From Megaustenia siamemsis (Eukaryota > Mollusca > Gastropoda > Stylommatophora > Ariophantidae), in NCBI GenBank assembly GCA_032433765.1, contig JAVIAB010000160.1:11351436-11415435 (forward strand): a stretch of 64,000 nucleotides of DNA. The letters run 5' to 3'. The notes below the pieces were generated by a model. That model saw only the letters and a program-made list of their open reading frames with translations, did not search any database and had not been told where the DNA came from. Below are positions 11,766 to 21,764 of this stretch, piece after piece (position 1 is the first letter of the stretch; each line of letters begins with the position of its first letter). Position numbers and translations under genes: made by a program.

Positions 11766-11995
11766 CATTGGAGAAATATTCCTTGTACGATTTTGGGGAA
11801 ATATTCCTTTTTACGATTTAGGAGAAAGATTCCTTGTACGATTTAGGAGAAAGATTTCTTGTACGATTTAGGAGAAATATTCCTTGTACGATTTTGGGGA
11901 AATATTCCTTTTTACGATTTAGGAGAAAGATTCCTTGTACGATTTAGGAGAAAGATTCCTTGTACGATTTATGAGAAAGATTCCTTGTACGATAC
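11766..11995. repeat. ~25-28-bp tandem repeat
   Basis: Eight to nine irregular units of the type gagaaagattccttgtacga with interspersed tttttacga variants. It directly precedes the SINE at 12034. Confidence 0.9.
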
Positions 11996-12033
11996 ATTGT
12001 ACGAGGAATGTCGCCTTGCATCTGAGTTTCGAT

Positions 12034-12150
12034 GCTTAGGGCGACACTATACAGAAATTTCCGAACATTTCTGGATAGGCAGCCGAGCACATATGGGTGG
12101 AAACTCGCGTGCTAAGACGCCGGTTCAAGTCTCGTACTTTACTTTTATAA
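12034..12150 (+). mobile_element. tRNA-derived SINE (SINE-3) with hairpin
   Basis: Carries a tRNA Ser/Leu-like head (gccgagcac, B box ggttcaagtctc) and the tail gtactttactttta. A hairpin (cagaaat / atttctg, 8-nt loop at 12059-12066) precedes the head. The second copy is at 38470-38590, where the hairpin loop has the opposite orientation. Confidence 0.75.
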
Positions 12151-12404
12151 GTCGTATAAAACAGCTTCATAACCTTCTTCAAGTCTCCCTCCATAATAAT
12201 ATTCATTTATTATTACTTGTCTCTAGGCTCTATACCTAAATCTCTGTATAGTTCTGTCACTATAGTAATAAGCTCAATATGTTTCTGTTAAACAAAGATG
12301 TCAACTCTTTCTTTAGATAACACTTTTCCGTCATGTTTTAGCCATCTTCGTAATCCGTTTTTTGTGTCAAGGAAATATGGTCAGTATATCTTGTAAAACA
12401 TACA

Positions 12405-12645
12405 TCGTTTCTTCGTTCCTTCCTCGTTTGTCTTTCAGTGTCGAGGGAAGATATAATTTATGGTCATGGTCATTCTGTTTGTCTCTGCTGCTGTTATGTT
12501 TCCTAGTATTTCTAATACTCCATCAACCTACCTTTTTCGTGGTCGGCCCTTGGGTCTGGTGTTCTCGTAACGTTTATTGAAGGCTCGTTGTGTTTTGATC
12601 TGTTTTGCCTTATCAGGTGGCAAAATCATTGTATCCATTGTTTCT
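12405..12645 (-). mobile_element. LINE family D C-terminal fragment
   Basis: Minus-strand translation gives the family D C-terminus (RPKGRPR.RW, a glycine-rich stretch, ANRRAKDRK-like, LPSTLKGK-like), shared with 15180-15510 and 63009-63925. 5'-truncated and degraded. The family B fragment follows in opposite orientation. Confidence 0.65.
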
Positions 12646-12646
12646 T

Positions 12647-13165
12647 ATAAAAAGCAGAATAGCTCAGGCCAAAATGACATTTCAGAAAATGAAAAATATC
12701 TTATGCAACAAATCTATGTCAGTAAAAATGAGAAAGAGAGTTCATCTGTGCTATATAGAGCCAGTTCTGACATATGGAAGCGAATCATGGACAGTAGCCA
12801 AACAAATGAAAAGACGATTAGAGGCCACAGAGATGGGATTTCTCAGAAGAATGTTGAAAGTTCCCTGGACAGCTAAAAAGACCAATGAGGAAGTTCTCAA
12901 AGAGGCCAACACAAAAAGGGAGCTCTTAAAAAACATCAGAAAGAAGCAATCAACATTTTTCGGGCACATCATGAGAAGAGGAAAGTTGGAATACTTTGGC
13001 AAAAAAAAAAAGAAAAGAGAGATCGCGGGCGACAAAGAGAGAAAATACTGGATAGCTTGGTATCATGGCATGGAAAACAGTCAACAACAGAACTGATACG
13101 ATGCACTGTAGATAGAAGATTGTGGAGGGACATGATCACTTACGCCAACCGGTATGGCACATGAT
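12647..13165 (+). mobile_element. LINE family B C-terminal fragment
   Basis: An open stretch within 12605-13096 encodes the post-RT C-terminus of a non-LTR element: MRKRVHLCYIEPVLTYGSES, then FLRRMLKVPWTAKKTNEEVL, then KKQSTFFGHIMRRGKLEY. An A-run at about 13002 disrupts the frame. The remaining coding and the (GAT)n end are still readable to about 13165. RT catalytic motifs are missing, so the copy is dead. Confidence 0.85.
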
Positions 13166-14078
13166 GATGATTGTTTCTTAATGTACTCACTCGGAATTAT
13201 TCCTGGGATTTTCCCAGTTCTTCACGTCTCAAATCTCAGTTCTTCACAAATAATAATATTTCAACACTTAAAATCATGACTCATATTTCCAAACTATTGT
13301 ACAAAAGGTCACCGCTAAGAAAAAAAAAAGTGAGTATAATAATCGACTTGTACATACCTGAGTGAAGTGAAGTTATCACCAAGAGAAAGGTTATTCCAGA
13401 CATCTTGAGGTAGAGTATGAAGCAACAATATCCAAGATATATTCTCTCATTCGATCAATCACTGAAATGTTTCAGCTTAAACTCTCACTAGCTTTACTCT
13501 GCCCCAACTTCTGCTCGTCCCATTAATCTATGTGTGCTTCCAAACACTTTCCTTCATTCCACGACTTGACGTATAACTTGTTCAATATTTCGTTTATAAA
13601 CTTCGCTTCAGTTTTTGCCTGCTATTGAACGCGATGAAAGCCCAAGCGACAACAACAGCTTAAAGCAACGAGCAATTTGATTTTCTAACAGAAAAGAATA
13701 AGTTATCCAATATTGAAGAGCTCCAGCACTTAATGTCCAGAACACAATATCATCTGGGAATAGACATATATTATTCACGACAACGAGGCTGCTCGTTAAT
13801 GGATGGTACAGACTCCGCTCTTTAGAAAAAAATGACACTTGTAGAGTGGAAGACAGTCACACAACATTGATCCCAGCGACTGTATTTTACAGTTATTGTG
13901 TAACATCCTAGATTTTCTTTAAATGATACATCTATATACATACAATAGATAGTATATTTCATAGAAATCTATGTCACTATATTGATATAAAAGATATCTA
14001 TGTTTTCATGTCGTTATCACAGAAATCTGTCTCCATATGTTTGCAAAACATATATGTTCATACAAGAGAATTAGTCTT
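13166..14078. other. unassigned spacer
   Basis: AT-rich sequence of about 0.9 kb. Short open frames (e.g. minus strand 13608-13838) have no motif or splice support. I see nothing else. Confidence 0.45.
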
Positions 14079-14975
14079 CATTTTGTTACAAGAGAAATCT
14101 GTCTATACAATGTTACAAGAGAAATCTGTCTATACAATGTTACAAGAGAAATCTGTCTATACGATGTTACAAGAGAAATCTGTCTATACAATGTTACAAG
14201 TGAAATCTGTTTATACAATGTTACAAGAGAAATCTGTCTGTACAATGTTACAAGAGAAATATGTCTATACAATGTTACAAGAGAAATATGTCTATACGAT
14301 GTTACAAGAGAGATCTGTTTATACGATGTTACAAGAGAAATCTGTTTATACGATGTTACAAGAGAAATCTGTCTATACAATGTTACAAGAGAAATATGTC
14401 TATACAATGTTACAAGAGAAATCTGTTTATACAATGTTACAAGAGAAATCTGTCTATACGATGTTACAATAGAAATCTGTCTATACAATGTTACAAGAGA
14501 AATATGTCTATACAATGTTACAAGAGAAATATGCCTATACGATGTTACAAGAGAAATATCTTTATACGATGTTAGAAGAGAAATCTGTTTATACAAGAGG
14601 AATCTGCTTATACAATGTTACAAGAGAAATCTGTTTATACAATGTTACAAGAGAAATATGTATATACAGTGTTACAAGAGAAATATGTATATACGATGTT
14701 ACAAGAGAAATATGTATATACAATGTTACAAGAGAAATATGTCTATACAATGTTACAAGAGAAATATGCCTATACGATGTTACAAGAGAAATATCTTTAT
14801 ACGATGTTAGAAGAGAAATCTGTTTATACAAGAGGAATCTGCTTATACAATGTTACAAGAGAAATCTGTTTATACAATGTTACAAGAGAAATATGTATAT
14901 ACAGTGTTACAAGAGAAATATGTATATACGATGTTACAAGAGAAATATGTATATACGATGTTACAACAGAAAAAC
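14079..14975. repeat. 27-bp satellite with 235-bp higher-order unit
   Basis: About 33 units of atgttacaagagaaatctgt plus ctatac or variants. The 27-bp period leaves several frames open on both strands (MLQEKSVYT, NVTREICLY, CYKRNLFIQ). A block including the deletion unit 'gtttatacaagaggaatctg' recurs 235 bp apart (14581 and 14816), showing a segmental duplication within the array. Diverged units continue to about 15062. Confidence 0.95.
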
Positions 14976-15069
14976 ATATCTTCATATTGTTATTGTATAA
15001 ATATGTCTTCATATTGTTAATATATAAATCTATGTCCCCATATTGTTATTATATAAATCTATGTTTAAC

Positions 15070-15165
15070 TTGGATATATTGCCCTGTAAACGAGGGAGTT
15101 CGTGGGAATGAGATGGCCAATAGGTTGGCAGGGTCTGACATTGCGCAAAAAAACCTCACAAATTA
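15070..15165 (+). mobile_element. RNase H fragment of a family I LINE
   Basis: Encodes YCPVNEGVRGNEMANRLAGS, a degraded version of the RNase H C-terminal signature VPGHAGVRGNERADRL. The conserved His is lost (N replaces H) and Asp is N, so it is inactive. Confidence 0.7.
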
Positions 15166-15179
15166 GACACGCATGACAT

Positions 15180-15510
15180 TTTCTTCTTCTTTCTTTCTTT
15201 CTTTCCTCATTTGCCTTTCAGCGTCGAGGGGAGATATACTTTGCGGTCTTTTGCTCTTCTGTTCGCTCCTGCTGCTGTTATGTTTCCTAGTGTTTCTAAT
15301 ATTCCATCAATCCATCTTTATCGTGGTCGACCCTTGGGTCTGGTATTCTCGCATCGTTTATTGAGGGCTCGTTGTGTTGTGTTTTGATCACTCTGTCTTG
15401 TCATGTGGCCAAACAATTTTATTTCTTGTTTCTTTATATATTCTATGGCGAGTGGGGCTATTCTTAGCTTTTTTCTCAGTTCTTCATTTCTGGATCTTGT
15501 CTCTCAGGCT
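15180..15510 (-). mobile_element. LINE family D C-terminal fragment
   Basis: Minus-strand reading gives KLFGHMTRQSDQNT, TRPKGRPR.RWIDGILETLG, then ANRRAKDRKVYLPSTLKGK. Homologous to 12405-12645 and 63009-63925. One stop lies inside GRPR.RW. Confidence 0.7.
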
Positions 15511-15866
15511 GACACGTCATTGTGAGGGCATTATATGAACACCTCTCCCAGGACGACCACTAGGAAGCTGTCGATAATCCATATGTTAAAGAAATGGTGC
15601 AACATGGCGCCAGGAAGGGTGAAAGTAGGGAAAAAATACATCCTCAGCTGAAAAGAACGCAACCCTTTCAATCGATGCAGAGCAGGGACAATCAGTAGAC
15701 GAACACTTCCACGGTTGTTGGAACTTGCTGCGGAGCGGATATGGGAACACTGAGACTGCTGGACGCCAGCCCGGACTAAAGACTCAAGACTATATCTCAG
15801 TATTGTTATAAGAGAAAACTTCACCTATGTTGGTTCATGCTATCTGAGACTTATTGGAGAGAACAA
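15511..15866 (+). other. possible diverged family I LINE fragment
   Basis: The plus-strand stretch near 15680-15760 reads TISRRTLPRLLELAAERIWE, reminiscent of the C-terminus of the 57828-58262 element (VISRRTLRSESERLWTC). The rest is unassigned. Confidence 0.3.
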
Positions 15867-16385
15867 ATACACAATGTCATGTACTGGACACATCAGAACA
15901 AATAGACAATGTCATGTACTGGACACATCAGAACAAATAGACAATGTCATGTACTGGACACATCAGAACAAATACACAATGTCATGTACTGGACACATCA
16001 GAACAACTAGACAATGTCGTGTACTGGACACATCAGAACAAATACACAATGTCATGTACTGGACACATCAGAACAAATACACAATGTCATGTACTGGACA
16101 CATCAGAACAAATACACAATGTCATGTACTGGACACATCAGAACAAATACACAATGTCATGTACTGGACACATCAGAACAAATACACAATGTCATGTACT
16201 GGACACATCAGAACGAATACACAATGTCATGTACTGGACACATCAGAACAAATAGACAATGTCATGTACTGGACACATCAGAACAAATAGACAATGTCAT
16301 GTACTGGACACATCAGAACAGATACACAATATCATGTACTGGACACATCAGAACAAATACACAATGTCATGTACTGGACACATTC
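15867..16385. repeat. 35-bp satellite
   Basis: About 15 units of 35 bp (tgtcatgtactggacacatc plus agaacaaatacacaa). Because 35 is not a multiple of three, all three plus frames cycle through one 35-residue period and stay open; this is not a gene. Substitutions are few, so the array is young. Confidence 0.96.
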
Positions 16386-16489
16386 TAGCGATAAGTTGAG
16401 AAAGACAATAAACAATTCATCGTGACACGATCAAAATAGTTCAAAGGGAACTAACTGATATGACAAGGTTTGACCACTATGCATATTAT

Positions 16490-16900
16490 TTTTTTCTGCC
16501 GTTCATCCGATGACTAGTAAGGGAATTGATATCCGCTTCATCATACGTCATTAGAAGGACGTTAAATGACGTAGTGTTGTAGTATGCAGTAGAACTGTGG
16601 TATTTGCTCCTTTTGGTCCTACACATCCGACTTCAGCATACTACTTTTGAGTGCAAGGTTGTCTTCCCTCTTCGATCCCTACTCACTTGGTCAGACTTAG
16701 TCTGTTTCTGAAGTGACTGAGAAGGGATAGGGTAAGGCCTGGATCGTTCTGGTTCACCGATCCTGACGCAGGTCATCTGCTGTGGGTCGCTGACAGCTTT
16801 CAGATCTGCTGTGAGACGCCGTTGCCTCCAAACTTTCGAGAACACGAGAAAAAAAGTTGTATACATAAAGTGAATAGACTCACTGAATGAGGTCAGGCGT
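16490..16900. repeat. dispersed repeat V
   Basis: Shares with 23735-24020 and 44195-44345 the landmarks cgttcatccgatgact, aaggacgttaa, acacatccgacttcagca and, in the first two, tcttcgatccctactc (B-box-like) and ggatcctgac/ggatccta. Probably an old SINE-like family. No TSD identified. Confidence 0.65.
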
Positions 16901-17159
16901 CCATTCTTGCCGATTAAAGGCGAGCAGACAGCTTCCGATGATCTAGACATCAGTTGGAGGTCTACACGAGCAGCCGCACTTTTTTCCGTCACTTATTTGC
17001 CAATTATTCTCCTTGAAGTCAGATTCTTCAATTGTTTTGGCTGAACACGCTCAAGGACGGAAGCATGGTTCTGTCTAATGACGAGCCACAGAAGAAGCCC
17101 CTTACAATATGGTAAAACTGAGCAAATTCAAACAAACAAGGAACTTCTGGATCAGTTGA

Positions 17160-17387
17160 AAATGAAACAAAAAATACAAACTTAATGCAATTTGAAACAA
17201 GAAAACAGAAGCTTTGGGGGCATGTGAATAGACAAAAGTCTACTAAACGTCATCTTGGAAGGGGAGGTACAATGTAGACGAGGCAGAAGCAGACCGAGAC
17301 TAAAGTGATTTGATAACGTTACAAGATGGACACGTGAATATGTGATAAAGTGCATATTCACGACAAGAGGTACAAGAAAATTGTGCT
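17160..17387 (+). mobile_element. LINE family C 3' fragment (source of the adjacent satellite)
   Basis: A degraded C-terminal region equivalent to the KRELLDTIRTRQMRFLGHVK, then ILLKVILEGK and WTSNIKRWTNKPMTTCT of the copy at 21765-23410. It runs without interruption into the 35/53-bp array, whose unit equals the family's last codons (VANLRCGDG). Confidence 0.7.
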
Positions 17388-18570
17388 CCATGGTAGCCAA
17401 CCTTCCACGTGGAGACGGCGCTCCATGGCAGCCAACCTTCGATGTGGAGACGGCGCTCCATGGTAGCCAACCTTCCATGTGGAGACGGCGCTCCATGGCA
17501 GCCAACCTTCCATGTGGAGACGGCGCTCCATGGTAGCCAACCTTCGATGTGGAAACGGCACCCAATGAATGAATGGCTCTCTATGGTAGCCAACCTTCGA
17601 TGTGAAGACGGCACCCGATGAATGAATGACGCTCCATGGTAGCCAACCTTCGATGTGAAGACGGCATCCAATGAATGAATGGCTCTCTATGGTAGCCAAC
17701 CTTCGATGTGAAGACGGCACCCGATGAATGAATGGCGGCTCCATGGTAGCCAACCTTCGATGTGAAGACGGCACCCGATGAATGAATGGCGCTTCATGGT
17801 AGCCAACCTTCGATGTGAAGACGGCACCCGATGAATGAATGACGCTCCATGGCAGCCAACCTTCGATGTGAAGACGGCACCCGATGAATGAATGGCGCTT
17901 CATGGTAGCCAACCTTCGATGTGAAGACGGCACCCGATGAATGAATGACGCTCCATGGTAGCCAACCTTCGATGAGGAGACGGCACCCAATGAATGAATG
18001 ACGCTCCATGGCAGCCAACCTTCGATAAAGAGACAGCACCCAATGAATGAATGGCGCTCCATGGTAGCCAACCTTCGATGTGGAGACGGCACCCAATGAA
18101 TGAATGACGCTCCATGGCAGCCAACCTTCGATAAAGAGACAGCACCTAATGCATGAATGGCGCTTCATGATAGCCAACCTTCGATGTGGAGAAGGCACCC
18201 AATGAATGAATCACGCTCCATGGTAGCCAACCTTCGATGTGGAGACGCCACCCAATAAATGAATGACCCTCCATGGTAGCCAACCTTCGATGTGGAGACG
18301 CCACCCAATAAATGAATGGTGCTCCATGGTAGCCAACCTTCGATGTGAAGACACCACTTAATAAATGAATGACCCTCCATGGTAGCCAACCTGCGATGTG
18401 AAGGCGCCACCCAATAAATGAATGCCGCTCCATGGTAGCCAACCTGCGATGTGAAGACGCCACCCAATGAATGAATGGCCCTCCATGGTAGCCAACCTTC
18501 GATGTGGAGACGCCACCCAATAAATGAATGCCGCTCCATGGTAGCCAACCTTCGATGTGAAGACAACACC
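17388..18570. repeat. 35/53-bp satellite derived from a LINE 3' end
   Basis: Left part (17388-17550): about five 35-bp units, ctccatggtagccaaccttc plus catgtggagacggcg. Right part: about 19 units of 53 bp that add an 18-bp spacer of the type cacccgatgaatgaatg. The 35-bp core encodes SMVANL.CGDG, the last codons of LINE family C. The spacer equals the family's stop and (GATGA)n-like tail (compare 44940-44990). Minus-strand open frames of 120-240 codons are by-products of the 53-bp period. Confidence 0.9.
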
Positions 18571-18719
18571 CAATGATAATAAGGATGGTGAGCAAATTCG
18601 TTACCTCAGCAGTGTACATGCACTATTTCCATTACTGTATACTTGGTAATATGAAAGTTGTTTTATTGTCAACGGAGGCTAGATAAACACATAAGCAAAA
18701 CGGGCACTCTACAACACAA

Positions 18720-18890
18720 TATTCATTTTAACGTTGTGCTACCAATGTCATACATAGACCCTAGATGCAAAAAGAATGAGAAAAATAACCTCTACAAAGG
18801 TGAAATGTGTTAGACGAATGACAGGGAATATAATAAGAGATGTACTGAGGGATACGTTCTGTAATGAAAAACATAAAAAAGTGAGAACAC
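18720..18890 (+). mobile_element. LINE family D fragment
   Basis: Reads R-Q-K-E (frame-shifted) followed by LTSTKVKCVRRMTGN, matching RKLTSNEMKYVR.MTRN of 63009-63925. Followed by an A-run and a C-run. Confidence 0.5.
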
Positions 18891-18903
18891 TAGTAAAAAA
18901 AAA

Positions 18904-19052
18904 AAAAAAAGTACCCCCCCCCCCCCCCAAGTCACGCCAAGTGGGGCATATGGAATATGGTGTTAGTGAACATAAATTTTTCAGACCCTCGGCACATGAT
19001 TTTGGGGGTAATGTGGTCGGTATTACGCCCGTGCCGCTGTACTTTCCTAGAA
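18904..19052 (-). mobile_element. SINE-1, truncated (no tRNA head)
   Basis: Contains the 3' two-thirds of SINE-1 in antisense: C-run, gtcacgccaagtgg, atatggtgttagtga, ggtaatgtggtcggtattac, ending at tactttccta. The tRNA-like head is absent. The C-run near 18915 corresponds to the G-run of sense copies. Confidence 0.85.
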
Positions 19053-19192
19053 ATTACTGAGCGAAGCATGACGATATGTTCACTATGTTATTGTCAACAC
19101 TTCACTTCAATAAATCAATCCTAGTTGAGAGGTGCAGCTTTCATCATCATTATCATCGTCATCATCATTAAGTACCCAGGCTGCTGGTGTAA

Positions 19193-21514
19193 GTGATCAT
19201 GTCTCTCCACAACTTTCCACCTCGGCAGTTATTTATCATTTCTGTTGTTGACCTTCTGCCAAACCATTCTCTTAAGCTGTCTGCTGTCTCTTCGCCCCTC
19301 AATTTTCCCAGTTGTTACAATATATTCCAGCTGTTACCTTCTCATTACATGGATAAATGTTTTCCCAGTTGTTACAATATATTCCAGCTACCAAATTTCA
19401 GTGCCAGTATTCGGAGTGGCCAGATTAAGGAGGAGTGGCTACACAGCTACTTACTACCGCTACCGAAGCCAAACAAGGACCATTCTCAGATCAGTGCCTA
19501 CAGAATCATCACAATGCAGAATACTGCGGGCAAGCTGCTGGAGAAAATAGTTGCCCGTGTCCTCACGTGTCGCCTTGAACAGAAACGCGTATTCCCATCC
19601 ACACTCGGAGGTTATAGATATAACAAAGAGACATGGCTCAATGCGGCAGTATTTGCCTATGACGTCTTCGAAGGCTTCCACAGACGAGAGGAGACATGTG
19701 CTGCTGCTATAGATCTGGAGGATGCATACAACAGGGTACCATTTGAATATCTCATGCATATGCTTCTCAAACTGGCGGTGAGCCCCTTCCTCATAAGATG
19801 GATCGCCGCGGCACTGTTTCAGAGGAAGGTGATACTCAGATGTGGAAGTTGGTCTTCCGAGCCAACATCCATTTGTCCTGGGCTGCCACAAGGCTCACCA
19901 TTGTCACCAGTTCTATTTAATGTGTACACAATAACGATCACGGCCCAACAGCTGGATGGGAGGGGAAGAACTATGACTTTTGCTGATGATATTCTGGTAT
20001 ATCGACAGGGAAGAGACAGACGGGGAATCGCCTCCACAATGCAAGACGAACTCGATCGCATTTCTTCCTGGTGTGGGGTTTCAGGTGCCTTGGTTAATCC
20101 TAATAAAGCATCAGTTTCATGGTTCTCCCTTAACAATCATATCGTTAATACGACCACACCGGTAGTACGAATGGGAGCTGATGAGGTGACCAGGGACAAG
20201 TTGATGACATACCTCGGAGTTAAGTTTGATCGCAGCCTGTGTTTTCGGGACCACGTTGACCATGTGATAACAAAATCCCGCAAAGGATTAGCCGCCTTGA
20301 AGGTCATGGCAGCTGCCAACATCGAGCAGAGGCTACTTACTCTTCTGTTCCAGGGATTAGTCCTCGCACCAATCGAGTTTGCCCTGGCCATTCTTACTGT
20401 CAGTACGACTCAAATTGATAGGCTGGAGAAAATACAAAATGAAGCTATGAGCATTATCTTGGGATGTACGAGGGACATTCCCTGTGTAGCAATGAGGTAT
20501 CTTCTTGACTTTCCAACCATGGATGACAGAATCAAGATCTGGAGAGCACGAGCATACCTGAAGATTAGTACAGATACAGAGCATCCATTGCACCACGTGC
20601 TCAACACAGAGAAAGGTACCAGGCTAAAAAGAGGCAAATCATGGGTGGGCCGAGCAGAAGATGTCATCAAACAGGTCTGTGGGCTTACCAATATCAGCGT
20701 TGGTGAGGAGTGGATACCGGTGCCTACGTCATTCAAGGGGACTTTCTCATGTATTGTCACACTCGACAGGAAAAGTAGGGAACAGAACCCAGTCGTGGTT
20801 AATGCTGAGGTCAACGGTCTCATCTGCGATAACACCGATGAGAAAGATGCAGTCATCTATACAGACGGATCTGTAAGACGACACGAAAAAAGTGCATGGG
20901 CATTTACAGCACGTTCGGCAGGTAGAATAGCCAAGGAAGACAGTGGTGCATACGCCATGACCACGAGTAGCATGACAATGGAGGTGATGGCAGTGACCAA
21001 GGCATTCAAATGGTTAGAGTCACAAGACTACATCCACGCATGTATACTGAGTGATTCGATGAGCATGATAAAAAAAGTGGAGGCGGGCTTTGTACGCATG
21101 CAATGGGTAGAGTCGTTGCAGAAATCCAAAATACGTAAGGTCACCTTTGTCTATGTCCCTGGACATGCGGGAGTACGGGGAAATGAGAGAGCGGACAGGT
21201 TGGTTAGCTGCGCTGTCGTTGAGGACGGGCAACCGATGGATCGGGCGGACGTCATCAATGCACTCCGAGATGTGGGAAGAGCACAGGACTTCGACAAACA
21301 CAGATCAACGTCGCTTCTTCGGATGATGGAAATGGGAGTTAAGTTGGGCACAGCCAGAAATGAGAAACTTGGTGGCCGTGTAAGAAGACTTATCAACCAA
21401 CATAGAACTGGAGTCGTCAGTCGCTGGACACTGAGGGAATTGCTGAGGAGGGGATCTGAGCACCTATGGACATGTTCGGAGTGCAATGATGATGACCCGC
21501 AAATAACTCAATAA
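19193..21514 (+). CDS. reverse transcriptase-RNase H polyprotein, 5'-truncated
   Basis: A single 773-codon frame. The first ~67 residues come from antisense LINE B sequence and flank, not from the element; homology begins around NFSASIRSGQIKEEWL. RT motifs: LPLPKPNK (88-95), AIDLEDAYN (172-180), GLPQGSPLSP (230-239), FADD (263-266). RNase H: TDGS (557-560), Glu597 (MTMEV), Asp621 (ILSDS), VPGHAGVRGNERAD (655-668). The catalytic Asp/Glu residues are all present, so the protein looks intact although the element lacks its 5' end and endonuclease. RT-plus-RNase H order is typical of I/Ingi-type LINEs. Lack of internal stops suggests recent insertion. Confidence 0.85.
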   Translation: MIMSLHNFPPRQLFIISVVDLLPNHSLKLSAVSSPLNFPSCYNIFQLLPSHYMDKCFPSCYNIFQLPNFSASIRSGQIKEEWLHSYLLPLPKPNKDHSQISAYRIITMQNTAGKLLEKIVARVLTCRLEQKRVFPSTLGGYRYNKETWLNAAVFAYDVFEGFHRREETCAAAIDLEDAYNRVPFEYLMHMLLKLAVSPFLIRWIAAALFQRKVILRCGSWSSEPTSICPGLPQGSPLSPVLFNVYTITITAQQLDGRGRTMTFADDILVYRQGRDRRGIASTMQDELDRISSWCGVSGALVNPNKASVSWFSLNNHIVNTTTPVVRMGADEVTRDKLMTYLGVKFDRSLCFRDHVDHVITKSRKGLAALKVMAAANIEQRLLTLLFQGLVLAPIEFALAILTVSTTQIDRLEKIQNEAMSIILGCTRDIPCVAMRYLLDFPTMDDRIKIWRARAYLKISTDTEHPLHHVLNTEKGTRLKRGKSWVGRAEDVIKQVCGLTNISVGEEWIPVPTSFKGTFSCIVTLDRKSREQNPVVVNAEVNGLICDNTDEKDAVIYTDGSVRRHEKSAWAFTARSAGRIAKEDSGAYAMTTSSMTMEVMAVTKAFKWLESQDYIHACILSDSMSMIKKVEAGFVRMQWVESLQKSKIRKVTFVYVPGHAGVRGNERADRLVSCAVVEDGQPMDRADVINALRDVGRAQDFDKHRSTSLLRMMEMGVKLGTARNEKLGGRVRRLINQHRTGVVSRWTLRELLRRGSEHLWTCSECNDDDPQITQ

Positions 21515-21520
21515 CTCAAT
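19358..21520 (+). mobile_element. RT-RNase H LINE (family I), 5'-truncated, with TSD
   Basis: A 2.16-kb non-LTR element lacking endonuclease, inserted into an antisense family B LINE with TSD acatggataaa. The 3' end carries a short aataactc repeat. The first about 30 bp duplicate flanking LINE B sequence (cccagttgttacaatatatt), suggesting a template jump or microduplication at the 5' junction. Confidence 0.88.
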
Positions 21521-21764
21521 ACATGGATAAAAAAATTGATGATTGTTTCTTCCTAATATTGAATATCAGCTCTCTTTTTGCTTTGACCCCTTACAGAACG
21601 TTTTCATTACTCTTCTTGGCTGACTATGGTATTCTTATATTCATCTGTAAAACCACATTTCTACAGCTTCCAGTGATTTTCTTGTCTGTTTTCCTATTGT
21701 CCATGATTCACATCCATATGTTAAGCAGCTTTTCCTAATGATAAATATATCATCATCATCATTT

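Larger units (their letters stand above)
19165..21745 (-). mobile_element. LINE family B 3' end, split by a nested LINE
   Basis: Antisense family B sequence is present on both sides of the element at 19358-21520: 19165-19357 (ccacaactttccacctcggc onward, the RLWRD..I end) and 21521-21745 (ctcttcttggctgactatgg onward, the PWTAKKSNEDVL region). Compare the uninterrupted copy at 37350-37800. The 11-bp repeat acatggataaa brackets the insert (19347-19357, 21521-21531). Confidence 0.85.

Noticed and set aside
15531..15824. 97-codon minus-strand frame as a gene
   Set aside because: No recognised motif; the plus strand shows a weak family I LINE match instead.
15867..16385. Possible CRISPR array
   Set aside because: Units are directly tandem with no unique spacers; the same holds for the 30-, 27- and 33-bp arrays.
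17358..18619. Minus-strand frames up to 244 codons (GCRLHIEGWLPWS-type repeats)
   Set aside because: They are the three-frame cycle of the 53-bp LINE-derived satellite, read antisense to the LINE.
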